Positions 1 to 6,774 are shown, numbered from the stretch's first letter. The stretch is 11,161 bases of DNA from an uncultured Duganella sp. (GCA_946482635.1 CAMLSG010000187.1:1-11161), one strand, 5' to 3'. Numbers and translations: made by a program. Notes: generated by a model from the letters alone, not told the origin.

Positions 1-13
1 TAAGAAAAGCGCT

Positions 14-1279
14 ATGCGTCGCCCATCCAAAGATTCAACCCATAAATTATCTGCCGACAGCCAGCGCCTTATCTCCCTCGCCCAAGCCCTGGGCCAGGCC
101 GCCAGCCGCATTGAAGAGCGTAACTGGGAACGGGTGCTGGATGCCCAACTGCACAAACTGCTGCGCACAGGACATCAGGATACTGTCGACTCGGCACTGA
201 ACTCGCTGTTCAGCGTGGACTTGCCTGCCTACGACATCCTGATGGACAGCGTGGAAGCAGTCAGCGAATCCGACTCCATCGTGGTGGAAGTCGACGGCGA
301 ATCGCGCGAATACGACATCCTGCTGGTGGCCGCTCCGGTGCTGGCCTGGACCCGCTTCTCGATCGCCTCGGGCCAGATTCCGGCCGACATCCTGAACACC
401 CTGTCGGCGCATTTCTCCGCCCACCTGCTGGCCGATGGCACCCATATGGCGATGTCGTCCACCCTGTATTCGATCGACCAGCTGCCGCGCACCCACGCCG
501 AGGCCTATTCGAAGGTGCACAAGCTGGCGCAGGCTGCGCTGAAAGGCCAGGCCGTCAAATCCGATGCCAAGCAGGCCGAAACCGCGCCCTTCCTGGCCGA
601 TACCCGCTACCTGATGGTGGCTGTGGTGGCGCCGCACAATGGTCCGATGTTCCGCTGGCAGATGCCTGCGCACCATGCAGCCCAGGCCGAAGCACGCCGC
701 GATGCGTTGGCCGCATGGACTACGCAAGCCACGCCGACCGTGGCGCGCCTGCTGCCTGGCTGCGGCATCGAGTTGCTGTTGCCCGAAGCCTATTACACCG
801 GCTGCCGCGAAGCCGACAAGCTGATTCGCCCGGTCTCGATCCGCGCTGCCGTGCATTACCTGACGCACTCGCTGGCTTGCGAGCCGTCCGACCTGCGCGC
901 CGTGATCGCCGGTTTCGGCGATGAGTCCGCGCCAGATGGCCAGGTAGACGAATACCGCGTCGCTTTCACCCGCCGTTCCGACAGCGATGTGATGTACGGC
1001 GTGGTATGGCCGCTGTACGGCCAGGAAGACGAAGAAGGCACGCCGGCAGAAGGCTTGTCCGGCAGCATGGCCGAACTGCTCAAGCCGCGCACGCCGGTCG
1101 AGGAAATCGTCGAGCACCTGAATGCCGCCGGCTTGTCCCAAGTGAAGAAGCTGGGCGAGAAGTATGTCGCGGAATATTGCGATGACTGCGGCGCGCCCCT
1201 CTTCGCCGATCCCTCAGGCGAGCTGGTCCACGCAGAAATGCCGGAAGACGCTGCCACCGGCACCGAGCACTTCCACTAA
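14..1279 (+). CDS. DUF2863 family protein
   Basis: A 421-residue soluble protein that I recognise as the DUF2863 family, conserved in Burkholderiales and of unknown biochemical role. It has no signal peptide and no membrane segment. The N-terminal third (about 10-70) is mostly helical. The middle alternates hydrophobic strands and helices, for example 100-112 and 197-207. The last 40 residues hold one CxxC pair (C389, C392) followed by an acidic, histidine-ending tail, which looks like a half zinc knuckle. ATG at 14 is the start because the N-terminus (MRRPSKDSTHKLS) fits the family as I recall it; the upstream AAGAAAAG is only a modest ribosome site. The promoter lies outside the window. Transcription ends at the hairpin just after the stop. 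The family call is fairly secure; no function is claimed. Confidence 0.85.
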   Translation: MRRPSKDSTHKLSADSQRLISLAQALGQAASRIEERNWERVLDAQLHKLLRTGHQDTVDSALNSLFSVDLPAYDILMDSVEAVSESDSIVVEVDGESREYDILLVAAPVLAWTRFSIASGQIPADILNTLSAHFSAHLLADGTHMAMSSTLYSIDQLPRTHAEAYSKVHKLAQAALKGQAVKSDAKQAETAPFLADTRYLMVAVVAPHNGPMFRWQMPAHHAAQAEARRDALAAWTTQATPTVARLLPGCGIELLLPEAYYTGCREADKLIRPVSIRAAVHYLTHSLACEPSDLRAVIAGFGDESAPDGQVDEYRVAFTRRSDSDVMYGVVWPLYGQEDEEGTPAEGLSGSMAELLKPRTPVEEIVEHLNAAGLSQVKKLGEKYVAEYCDDCGAPLFADPSGELVHAEMPEDAATGTEHFH

Positions 1280-1282
1280 AGC

Positions 1283-1312
1283 AAAAGCCCGCAAATTAAT
1301 GCGGGCTTTTTT
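1283..1312. terminator. Bidirectional intrinsic terminator
   Basis: A perfect 11-bp stem, AAAAGCCCGCA (1283-1293) with TGCGGGCTTTT (1300-1310), closes a 6-base loop (1294-1299). On the plus strand it ends in a run of six T; on the minus strand the A-rich left arm supplies a T-run. It starts 4 bases after the DUF2863 stop. It also spans the stop of the small membrane protein arriving from the other side, so one hairpin probably serves both convergent transcripts. Confidence 0.9.
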
Positions 1313-1568
1313 CCTGGGGCAACGCAGCCTGTGGTGGTGCGCATGGCTGGCATTGCATTGTCGCTGCCGGCGGCGCTGTCGCAACTGGACGGGCCAACAT
1401 ATTGGCTGCGGCAAAAATCAAGCCGGAAAGGCCGACAAAGAAGCCTACCGCCGTCACAAGCATCCAACGTGCGATATCACCGCGCAACGACTCCAGGTCG
1501 GCCTTGGTAGCCAGTGTCGGAAGGATTGCCTCGATGCGAGCAAGGCGGGAGTTGTGGTCTTCGTCCAT
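1296..1568 (-). CDS. Small membrane-anchored coiled-coil protein
   Basis: A 90-residue protein. Residues 6-33 are a charged amphipathic helix (LARIEAILPTLATKADLESL), followed by one hydrophobic membrane segment at about 35-57. The rest is a Pro/Ala-rich tail with two cysteines near C73 and C76. The architecture, coiled coil then a single membrane helix, resembles DUF1640-like or phage XhlA-like small proteins; I cannot assign a function. ATG at 1568 is preceded by GGAT at a usable distance, and the start lies 25 bp after the CYTH stop, so it is probably the last gene of the M14-CYTH operon. Its TAA lies in the loop of the shared terminator, so the final codons form part of the hairpin stem. 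Codon use and the well-formed segments argue for a real gene. Confidence 0.7.
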   Translation of the reverse strand: MDEDHNSRLARIEAILPTLATKADLESLRGDIARWMLVTAVGFFVGLSGLIFAAANMLARPVATAPPAATMQCQPCAPPQAALPQEKSPH

Positions 1569-1593
1569 GCATCCAGCATACGCCGCCCCTCGA

Positions 1594-2061
1594 TCACTTC
1601 CAAGTGGAATACGGCTGCTTAATCAGGTTGGAATTGAGGTAGCGCAAATCGTGTGTGACGTCCTCGCCTGCCCAGTCCGGCTTATCGAACTGGGCGTCCT
1701 CTGCCGGCAATTCGATCTCGGCGACGACGAGGCCGGCATTCTCGCCGAGGAACTCGTCCACTTCCCACACAAAGCCGCCGTATGGGATACGGCGGCGGTA
1801 CTTCTCGATCAGCGGCCGTTCGCACAGCCGGTCCAGCAGTTCGGCGGCGTCGGCGACAGGAACGGGATACTCCCATTCTCCGCGCGCCGCGCCCACGTTC
1901 TTGCTCTTGATCGTCAAGACCGCCCGCTCACCCTCGATCCGCACGCGCACGGTGCGCTCCGCGTGCGAGGACAAATAGCCCTGGCGCAGCAGCACCGGCT
2001 CGCCTTGCGTACGCCAGCCATCGCCCTTCACCAGGAATTTGCGTTCGATCTCGACGCCCAT
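1594..2061 (-). CDS. CYTH domain protein (triphosphate tunnel metalloenzyme)
   Basis: A 155-residue single-domain CYTH protein. The diagnostic ExExK motif is at the N-terminus (E4-I-E6-R-K8), followed by alternating basic and acidic strands that build the tunnel: QGYL, TVRVRI (37-42), LTIKSK (49-54), EKYRRRIPY (86-94), WEVDEF (99-104) and VAEIEL (113-118, with E115 and E117 as candidate metal ligands). Stand-alone bacterial members of this size are typically inorganic triphosphatases cleaving tripolyphosphate to pyrophosphate and phosphate with a divalent metal; adenylate cyclase or thiamine-triphosphatase activity is less likely. The start was set at the ATG that puts ExExK at residue 4; the frame stays open 20 codons upstream, but that part overlaps the M14 gene and looks non-coding. 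It begins 4 bp after the M14 stop, indicating co-transcription. Confidence 0.88.
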   Translation of the reverse strand: MGVEIERKFLVKGDGWRTQGEPVLLRQGYLSSHAERTVRVRIEGERAVLTIKSKNVGAARGEWEYPVPVADAAELLDRLCERPLIEKYRRRIPYGGFVWEVDEFLGENAGLVVAEIELPAEDAQFDKPDWAGEDVTHDLRYLNSNLIKQPYSTWK

Positions 2062-2065
2062 CTGC

Positions 2066-3190
2066 TTACTCGTCCAGCGACAGCAGGATCGGCTGCAGGA
2101 TCGCGGCGCCCAGTGCCGCACTGCGGGCGCCGTTCCAGCCCACGGTCGGAACCGGCAGGTCGGCGTTGTCCTTGAACGGCATTTCCAGCGTCAGCGACAA
2201 CACCTTGAAGTGGTGGCCGATGTACTTGGAGGCCAGGGTCAGCATGTCTTCCTTGTACTTGGAAGGCGCATAGCCCACGGCATCCTGGAAGTCCGGCGAA
2301 GCATCCTTGTAGCGGTTGATGAAGTTCTTCTGGCGCGCCATCTGCTCCGGCGTGAAGTTCTCCAGCATTTCGTTACCGGCCACGAAGTTGTAAGGCAGCG
2401 CTTCATCGCCGTGAATGTCGAAGAACATGTCGACGCCGGTTTCGTGGATCTTCTCTTTCACGCACAGCACTTCCGGCGAGCGCTCCAGCGATGGCGTCAT
2501 CCATTCGCGGTTCAGGTTGGCGCCGGCTGCGTTGGTACGCAAGTTGCCGCGGATCGAACCGTCCGGATTCATGTTCGGCACGATGTAGAAGCAGCAGCGC
2601 TGCAGCAGCTTGCGCGCGATCGGGTTGGCGTCGTCCAGCAGGGAATCGATCAGGCCTTCGGTGAACCATTCGGCCATCGATTCGCCTGGGTGCTGGCGGG
2701 CGATGAACCAGATTTTCTTTTCAGCTTCCGGCTCGCCGATGACGACCAGGTTCATGTCGCGGCCGTCGATGGTGGAGCCGATATCGAGCACGCGCGCGAT
2801 CGGGTTCTCTGCCACTTCGCCCAGCAGGCGCAGGTGGCGTTCCCACGAATATGGCTCGAAGTATGCGTAGTAAACGCTGTCGTTGTGCGGCGTGTGCTTG
2901 ATGGTCATGACCTGGCCATCGAACGAGGTCGGGACGCGGAACCAGTTCTCGCCATCGTAGCTGGCTGCAGCGTTGTAGTCTTCGAAGCCTTTGGCGTAGG
3001 TGGCGTCGCCGGCGTTCAGGAACTTCATCGTCACCGCTTCGCCACGCGCACCTTGCAGGCGGAAATGGAACCACTGGTGGATGTCGGCGGCGTTGTCCTT
3101 GCGGAGTTTCAGTTCGATGTTCGCGGCGTTGTCGGCGCGGACTACTTCGATGGCGCCAGAGTCGAAATTCTGGCTGATTTTGATGGTCAT
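2066..3190 (-). CDS. M14 family zinc carboxypeptidase (cytosolic carboxypeptidase-like)
   Basis: A 374-residue protein with two parts. Residues 1-120 form a beta-sandwich like the N-domain of cytosolic carboxypeptidases (CCP/AGBL, M14B/D type). The rest is the M14 peptidase fold. Zinc ligands are visible as H167 and E170 in RQHPGES and H260 in FFDIHGDE. Substrate-binding elements are NMNPDG (206-211) and NLNREW (225-230), and the general base is E336 in LTLEMPF. All key residues are present, so it should be active, removing C-terminal residues from a peptide or protein; the substrate is unknown. No signal peptide, so cytosolic. ATG at 3190 gives the N-terminus MTIKISQNFDSG that I associate with bacterial relatives. 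A GTG 16 codons upstream (3238) is in frame but less likely. It is first in an apparent operon with the CYTH gene 4 bp downstream. Confidence 0.9.
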   Translation of the reverse strand: MTIKISQNFDSGAIEVVRADNAANIELKLRKDNAADIHQWFHFRLQGARGEAVTMKFLNAGDATYAKGFEDYNAAASYDGENWFRVPTSFDGQVMTIKHTPHNDSVYYAYFEPYSWERHLRLLGEVAENPIARVLDIGSTIDGRDMNLVVIGEPEAEKKIWFIARQHPGESMAEWFTEGLIDSLLDDANPIARKLLQRCCFYIVPNMNPDGSIRGNLRTNAAGANLNREWMTPSLERSPEVLCVKEKIHETGVDMFFDIHGDEALPYNFVAGNEMLENFTPEQMARQKNFINRYKDASPDFQDAVGYAPSKYKEDMLTLASKYIGHHFKVLSLTLEMPFKDNADLPVPTVGWNGARSAALGAAILQPILLSLDE

Positions 3191-3257
3191 TACGGTCCCG
3201 TTCAGAGGCTTGGGTTGATCGGAACCGATATTGTACACATCAAAACCGGTAACCCGA

Positions 3258-3280
3258 TGTCTGACCCGCAGGGTCAGACA
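3258..3280. repeat. Palindrome copy 1 (TGTCTGACCC)
   Basis: Perfect 10-bp inverted repeat, TGTCTGACCC (3258-3267) and GGGTCAGACA (3271-3280), with a GCA loop. It has no trailing T-run, so it is not a typical intrinsic terminator. In RNA from either strand it could fold and protect the catalase 3' end. Confidence 0.9.
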
Positions 3281-3304
3281 CCGATACGCGACGGCCGCCG
3301 GCTA

Positions 3305-3331
3305 AGTGTCTGACCCCGTGGGTCAGACACT
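3305..3331. repeat. Palindrome copy 2 (AGTGTCTGACCC)
   Basis: Perfect 12-bp inverted repeat, AGTGTCTGACCC (3305-3316) and GGGTCAGACACT (3320-3331), with a CGT loop. It shares its core with copy 1 and lies 13 bases beyond the catalase stop codon, so catalase mRNA would fold here first. Confidence 0.9.
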
Positions 3332-3344
3332 GGTGTTCCGGTTT

Positions 3345-4808
3345 CTAATCGACGTTACGCCCACGCGCCTTCAACGCCGCCCGCACGCCGGCCCCATACG
3401 CGGCATCAGCCTTGTCGAAATGGCCGAGCTGCCGCTGGATGATCTCATCGCTGACCTGGCTCAACGGCCCAGCGATATTGTCAAACAGGTTCTGCTTCTC
3501 CTGTTCTGGCAACAACCGGAACAGGTTGCCCGCCTGGGTGTAATCGTCCTCCTTACCGCGCCCATCGTAGCGCCCTGCCCCGCCGCTCAGCGCCAGCGCC
3601 GGTTCGCCGTGCCCCATGCCCTGCGGATTGGTGCCCGCCGCTTCCACCGGCGCATAGTTTTGCTCCGCCCCGCCAAAGCCGTTCGCCATTGAGCCATCGC
3701 GCTGCTGGTTATGGAACGGACAGCGCGGCGCATTCACCGGCAGGTGCTGGTGATTGGTGCCAACGCGGTACAACTGCGCGTCGTGGTAAGCGAACAGGCG
3801 CGCCTGCAGCATCTTGTCCGGCGAGTAGCCCATGCCCGGCACCACATTGGCCGGCGACAGCGCCGCCTGCTCCACTTCCGCATGGTAGTTGACCGGATTG
3901 CGGTTCAGCTCCAGCACGCCGACGGGAATCAGCGGGAAGTCCGCATGCGGCCACACCTTGGTCAGGTCGAACGGATTCCAGCCGGTACGCTGTTCCCACG
4001 CCGCCAGTTGCTGGTCGGTCGCCACCTGCACCTTCACTTCCCACTGCGGGAAGTCCCCCGAAGCGATGGCGTTGTACAGGTCGCGCTGCGCATGATCAGG
4101 ATCGGCGCCAGCCAGGCGAGTCGCCTCGGCCGCGCTCAGGTTTTTTATGCCCTGCTTGGTCTTGAGGTGCCATTTCACATAAACGCGCTCGCCGGCAGCG
4201 TTGACCAGGCTGAAGGTATGGCTGCCGAAACCGTCCATATGACGGTAACCGTCCGGCGTACCGCGGTCGCTGAACAGCATGGTGACCTGGTGCAGCGATT
4301 CCGGCGTCTTGCTCCAGAAGTCGAACATCATGGTCGGCGATTTCAGGTTGGTTTGCGGGTCGCGCTTCTGGGTATGGATGAAGTCGGGGAACTTGATGCC
4401 GTCCTTGATGAAGAACATCGGGGTGTTGTTGCCGACCAGGTCCCAGTTGCCTTCCTCGGTGTAGAAACGCACGGCAAAGCCGCGTGGATCGCGCTCGGTA
4501 TCGGCGCTGCCTCGCTCGCCGCCGACGGTGGAGAAGCGCACAAAAGTTTCGGTCTGCTTGCCAACGGCCGCGAACAGCTTGGCCTTGGTGTACTTGCTGA
4601 TGTCGTGGGTGACGGTGAAGGTGCCGTAGGCGCCGGAGCCCTTGGCGTGCACCACGCGCTCAGGGATGCGCTCGCGGTTGAAATGCTGGAGCTTTTCAAT
4701 CAGGTGGAAGTCCTGCAGCAGGACGGGGCCACGCGGGCCGGCAGTCAGGGAGTTCTGGTTATCGACGACTGGAATGCCGGATGCGGTGGTGATAGGGGTC
4801 TGGCTCAT
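3345..4808 (-). CDS. katA: Monofunctional haem catalase (clade 3 type)
   Basis: A 487-residue haem catalase converting hydrogen peroxide to water and oxygen. The length fits the small-subunit clade. The distal histidine is H54 in the signature FNRERIPERVVHAKGSGAYG, the distal asparagine is N127 in DLVGNNTPMFF, and the proximal haem tyrosine is Y341 in RLFAYHDAQLYR. The 73-residue spacing of H54 to N127 equals that of bovine catalase (H74, N147). The C-terminal region with DDYTQAGNLFRLLP is also normal, so the protein is intact. There is no signal peptide, so it is cytoplasmic. ATG at 4808 follows an AAGGAG ribosome site (4816-4821) with 7-base spacing. It probably has its own promoter in the 86-bp spacer after the patatin gene, with an OxyR-like site, and palindromes follow its stop. 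The symbol katA is by family resemblance; the orthologue could carry another kat name. Confidence 0.97.
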   Translation of the reverse strand: MSQTPITTASGIPVVDNQNSLTAGPRGPVLLQDFHLIEKLQHFNRERIPERVVHAKGSGAYGTFTVTHDISKYTKAKLFAAVGKQTETFVRFSTVGGERGSADTERDPRGFAVRFYTEEGNWDLVGNNTPMFFIKDGIKFPDFIHTQKRDPQTNLKSPTMMFDFWSKTPESLHQVTMLFSDRGTPDGYRHMDGFGSHTFSLVNAAGERVYVKWHLKTKQGIKNLSAAEATRLAGADPDHAQRDLYNAIASGDFPQWEVKVQVATDQQLAAWEQRTGWNPFDLTKVWPHADFPLIPVGVLELNRNPVNYHAEVEQAALSPANVVPGMGYSPDKMLQARLFAYHDAQLYRVGTNHQHLPVNAPRCPFHNQQRDGSMANGFGGAEQNYAPVEAAGTNPQGMGHGEPALALSGGAGRYDGRGKEDDYTQAGNLFRLLPEQEKQNLFDNIAGPLSQVSDEIIQRQLGHFDKADAAYGAGVRAALKARGRNVD

Positions 4809-4839
4809 TTACTGGCTCCTTCATGTGATCGGTGAAATC

Positions 4840-4868
4840 ATTCTAAAGAGACACGAGCAATTAATAAA
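4840..4868 (-). promoter_or_regulatory. Candidate catalase promoter
   Basis: Reading the minus strand, TAGAAT (4840-4845) matches the -10 consensus at five of six positions. TTTATT (4863-4868) is a weak -35 at exactly 17 bp spacing. A weak -35 just downstream of an OxyR-like site fits an activator-dependent promoter. The predicted transcript would begin about 25-30 bases before the ATG. Confidence 0.45.
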
Positions 4869-4879
4869 TTTGATTAATC

Positions 4880-4894
4880 CTATGAATTCGATAG
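4880..4894 (-). promoter_or_regulatory. OxyR-like core site upstream of catalase
   Basis: CTAT-N7-ATAG equals the central part of the classical OxyR motif (ATAG-N7-CTAT-N7-ATAG-N7-CTAT). It is symmetrical around GAATTC and ends about 11 bp upstream of the proposed -35. The two outer quarter-sites match poorly (1 and 2 of 4 bases), although some flanking T/A positions agree. It directly abuts the patatin stop codon. Binding is inferred only. Confidence 0.4.
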
Positions 4895-5968
4895 TTAAAA
4901 TTGTTCATGGATAGCAATCCCCTCAAAGGTGTCCGCTCCTGCGGCCCACGGCCTTGCCTTGAAAGCCCGCTGCGCATCCGCGTAGCCGGCCTGCCAGCGC
5001 TGGCTGATGCCGGCGCTCGAGAAGTCGATGTCTTTGGTATGGTCCTCGCAGCTCAAGTGCGGCGCCTTCAGCAGCACCACGTGCATGGAAGTGCCGCAGC
5101 CCCACAGCGCCAGCTCGCGCACTTCCGGCGTGGCGCGCACGTGTTCCGGAAGCTTCATCGCCAGTTCGCGGATCACGCGCCGCAGGCGGTGCAGCTTGCG
5201 CTGCTGCTCGATATGGCTGGCGCGGCTGGCGTACTGGATTTCCTTGTGCTTCTCCAGCACGTCGAGCACGCTTTGCGGTTCGCTGCCGTCCGGGTTCCAC
5301 ACCTGGACCGAGAAAATCACCGAGTCGCGACGCGGTTCGTCATCGAGCACCGCTTCGATCGGCGTGTTGGAGTAGATGCCGCCATCCCAATACGGCTCGC
5401 TGCCGACACGCACCGCCGGGAATGCCGGTGGGATGGCGCCGGATGCGATCACATGCGACAGGTCCAGCGCTTCCTTGCGTGTGTCGAAGTAGCGCATTAC
5501 GCCATTGCGGGCATTGACCGCCCCTACGGTCAAGCGCGTGTGGCGCTCGTTCAGGTAGTCCAGGTCCACCAGCCCTTCCAGAGTATTGCGCAGCGCGTTG
5601 GTGCGATAAAACGATGCGTTCTCCACACCCAGCGGCGCGGCAGGATTCCACCACGCGAGCGGGTTCGGATCAAAGAAGGCTGGAATGCCCTGCGCCAGCG
5701 TGAGCGCGTTGGCAAACGCCGGCGGCAGGCTGCCGAATATATCGTGGCGCTCCATCGCTTCCCAGAATGCGCGCAGGCGCGGCAGGCGCTGTTCGGGCGG
5801 ATTGCCGGCGATGATCGCGCCATTCAGCGCACCGATCGAGGTGCCGATCACCCAATCCGGTTCCACGCCTGCTTCGTGCATGGCCTGGTAGACACCAAGC
5901 TGGTAGGCGCCCAGCGCACCGCCGCCCTGCAGCACCAGCACGACCTGTCCCGGCATGCCCTTCTTCAC
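4895..5968 (-). CDS. Patatin-like phospholipase with DUF3734-type C-terminus
   Basis: A 357-residue patatin-family serine hydrolase, probably releasing fatty acids from phospholipid or acylglycerol esters. The oxyanion-hole loop is GGGALGAYQ (15-23), the nucleophile elbow is GTSIG with S44, and the catalytic aspartate is D195 in YWDGGIYSNTP, so the Ser-Asp dyad is complete. Residues from about 215 match the DUF3734 extension often fused to bacterial patatins, with a charged helical stretch (EKHKEIQYASRASHIEQQ). There is no signal peptide or membrane segment, so it is cytoplasmic or peripheral. The GTG start at 5968 overlaps the beta-barrel stop in a GTGA sequence, suggesting translational coupling; an ATG four codons later (5956) is possible but has poor ribosome spacing. 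It is the downstream partner of the barrel gene. Confidence 0.92.
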   Translation of the reverse strand: MKKGMPGQVVLVLQGGGALGAYQLGVYQAMHEAGVEPDWVIGTSIGALNGAIIAGNPPEQRLPRLRAFWEAMERHDIFGSLPPAFANALTLAQGIPAFFDPNPLAWWNPAAPLGVENASFYRTNALRNTLEGLVDLDYLNERHTRLTVGAVNARNGVMRYFDTRKEALDLSHVIASGAIPPAFPAVRVGSEPYWDGGIYSNTPIEAVLDDEPRRDSVIFSVQVWNPDGSEPQSVLDVLEKHKEIQYASRASHIEQQRKLHRLRRVIRELAMKLPEHVRATPEVRELALWGCGTSMHVVLLKAPHLSCEDHTKDIDFSSAGISQRWQAGYADAQRAFKARPWAAGADTFEGIAIHEQF

Positions 5969-6711
5969 AGGCGCACCGACAGGCCAACGGTGAACGCCAG
6001 GTCCGGCGTGCGCCGGTTCAGGCCGAGCATGACGCCGGCATCGACGTGCAGGTCGCGCGTGAACGAATAGCCGCCGCCGAAGTCGAAGCTGGCCGTGGTG
6101 CCGCCATCGCGCGCACGGGCAATGCGCGGCGTAGCCACTTCAACGAAGGTGTAGGCGCGTTCGCCCAGGTTTTTTGCCAGCGTTACGCCGAACTGCCCGG
6201 TGGAGACATGGCGGCCGAATTCATCGCGATCGAGGTAGTAGCCTGGCATGACGCCCAATTCCAGGTCATGCGGCAGTTCCCATTCGATCGGAACCCGGAA
6301 TGACGGCCGCGTGCCATTGCCCTTGAAGCCGCTCGAGCCCGTGGCAAAATCGGCCTGCACGATCAGGCCGACCGAAGGGGCGCCGGCCTCGCCTTCGCGT
6401 AGCTGCCATTTGAAGCTTGCCGCGGCGTCGCCCCAGCCGCGGGCGCGGGCAGGATCGCTGCGGTCGGTCAGGCGGCCGTCCGACTCCAGGCGCAGCTCGA
6501 GGTCATCGGTTACGCCTACGCGCAGCAGCGTGGGTGTGCTGCGCGCCTCTTTCGACTGCAGGATGCCGGTTTCCAGCTGTATGCGCCCTTTGCCCACCAC
6601 TTCCGGCGCATCGACAAAGTCGGGACGGTCGGTGGTGATCCAGCTATCGGGTTCGGCCGCCGCGCAGCACAAAGGCAACGCAAGGGCAGCGCACAGTACA
6701 CGTTTCGACAT
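5965..6711 (-). CDS. Outer-membrane beta-barrel 'transporter' (phenol MetA-like family)
   Basis: A 248-residue envelope protein. Residues 1-19 are a signal peptide (MSKRVLCAALALPLCCAAA) with likely cleavage after A19. The mature part starts EPDSWITTDRPDFVDAPEVV, typical of the Phenol_MetA_deg/transporter family (PF13557). Alternating strands with Asp/Gly turns follow (IQLETGIL, DLELRLES, ASFKWQL, VGLIVQADF, DLELGVMPGYY, YTFVEVATP, ASFDFGGGYSF, DLHVDAGVMLGL), ending in FTVGLSVRL, a C-terminal strand suited to outer-membrane insertion. The family is annotated as an aromatic-compound transporter, but its substrates are largely untested. ATG at 6711 has AGGAG at 6718-6722. The downstream patatin overlaps by 4 bp, so the two form an operon driven from the 62-bp divergent spacer. 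Confidence 0.85.
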   Translation of the reverse strand: MSKRVLCAALALPLCCAAAEPDSWITTDRPDFVDAPEVVGKGRIQLETGILQSKEARSTPTLLRVGVTDDLELRLESDGRLTDRSDPARARGWGDAAASFKWQLREGEAGAPSVGLIVQADFATGSSGFKGNGTRPSFRVPIEWELPHDLELGVMPGYYLDRDEFGRHVSTGQFGVTLAKNLGERAYTFVEVATPRIARARDGGTTASFDFGGGYSFTRDLHVDAGVMLGLNRRTPDLAFTVGLSVRL

Positions 6712-6745
6712 TCCGCTCTCCTGGACTTTTCCGGCTTAGGATAGA

Positions 6746-6774
6746 AATATGCCACTAATACCGGAGATCAACAA
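6746..6774 (-). promoter_or_regulatory. Candidate promoter for the barrel-patatin operon
   Basis: On the minus strand, TTGTTG (6769-6774) and CATATT (6746-6751) are spaced 17 bp in the only spacer (6712-6773) between divergent genes. Matches are modest, three and four of six bases. The -35 would touch the start codon of the divergent VOC gene, so initiation in the two directions could interfere. I see no clear plus-strand promoter in the same spacer. Confidence 0.3.

Larger units (their letters stand above)
3243..3344. repeat. Composite inverted-repeat element between catalase and M14 genes
   Basis: The spacer carries two TGTCTGACCC/GGGTCAGACA palindromes about 25 bases apart. The outer arms, 3243-3267 and the reverse complement of 3320-3344, agree at 20 of 25 positions without gaps. 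Both outer ends hold an AAACCGG sequence, so the whole 102 bp looks like one mirror-symmetric unit. The GC-rich interior (3281-3304) has no obvious gene. I recall TGTCTGACCC palindromes as a dispersed intergenic repeat in Massilia and relatives, possibly REP/MITE-like. The right end touches the catalase stop codon. Confidence 0.75.

Noticed and set aside
47..1141. A 364-codon minus-strand frame opposite the DUF2863 gene
   Set aside because: It is antisense to a recognised family protein and lacks any domain or sensible N-terminus.
2062..2121. 20-residue N-terminal extension of the CYTH protein
   Set aside because: It overlaps the M14 coding end, is Arg/Cys/Ser-rich, and would bury the ExExK motif that normally sits at the N-terminus.
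3191..3238. Extension of the M14 protein to a GTG at 3238
   Set aside because: The extra 16 residues look like no part of the family, and the ATG at 3190 gives a typical N-terminus.
2039..3313. A 424-codon plus-strand frame opposite the M14 gene
   Set aside because: It is a codon-bias shadow of the M14 carboxypeptidase, whose catalytic motifs are all in the minus-strand frame.
3258..3331. A CRISPR array, because of repeated palindromes at regular spacing
   Set aside because: There are only two copies and one spacer, each copy is itself a full hairpin, and no cas gene is present.
3258..3331. Intrinsic terminators for catalase
   Set aside because: The stems lack a following T-run on the minus strand, so they do not fit the standard form, although they may block decay of the RNA.
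3711..4835. A 374-codon plus-strand frame opposite catalase
   Set aside because: The catalase frame is complete and unmistakable; the opposite frame shows no domain and no ribosome site.
4901..6070. A 389-codon plus-strand frame opposite the patatin gene
   Set aside because: It is the antisense shadow of the patatin/barrel pair, with low-complexity Arg/His composition.
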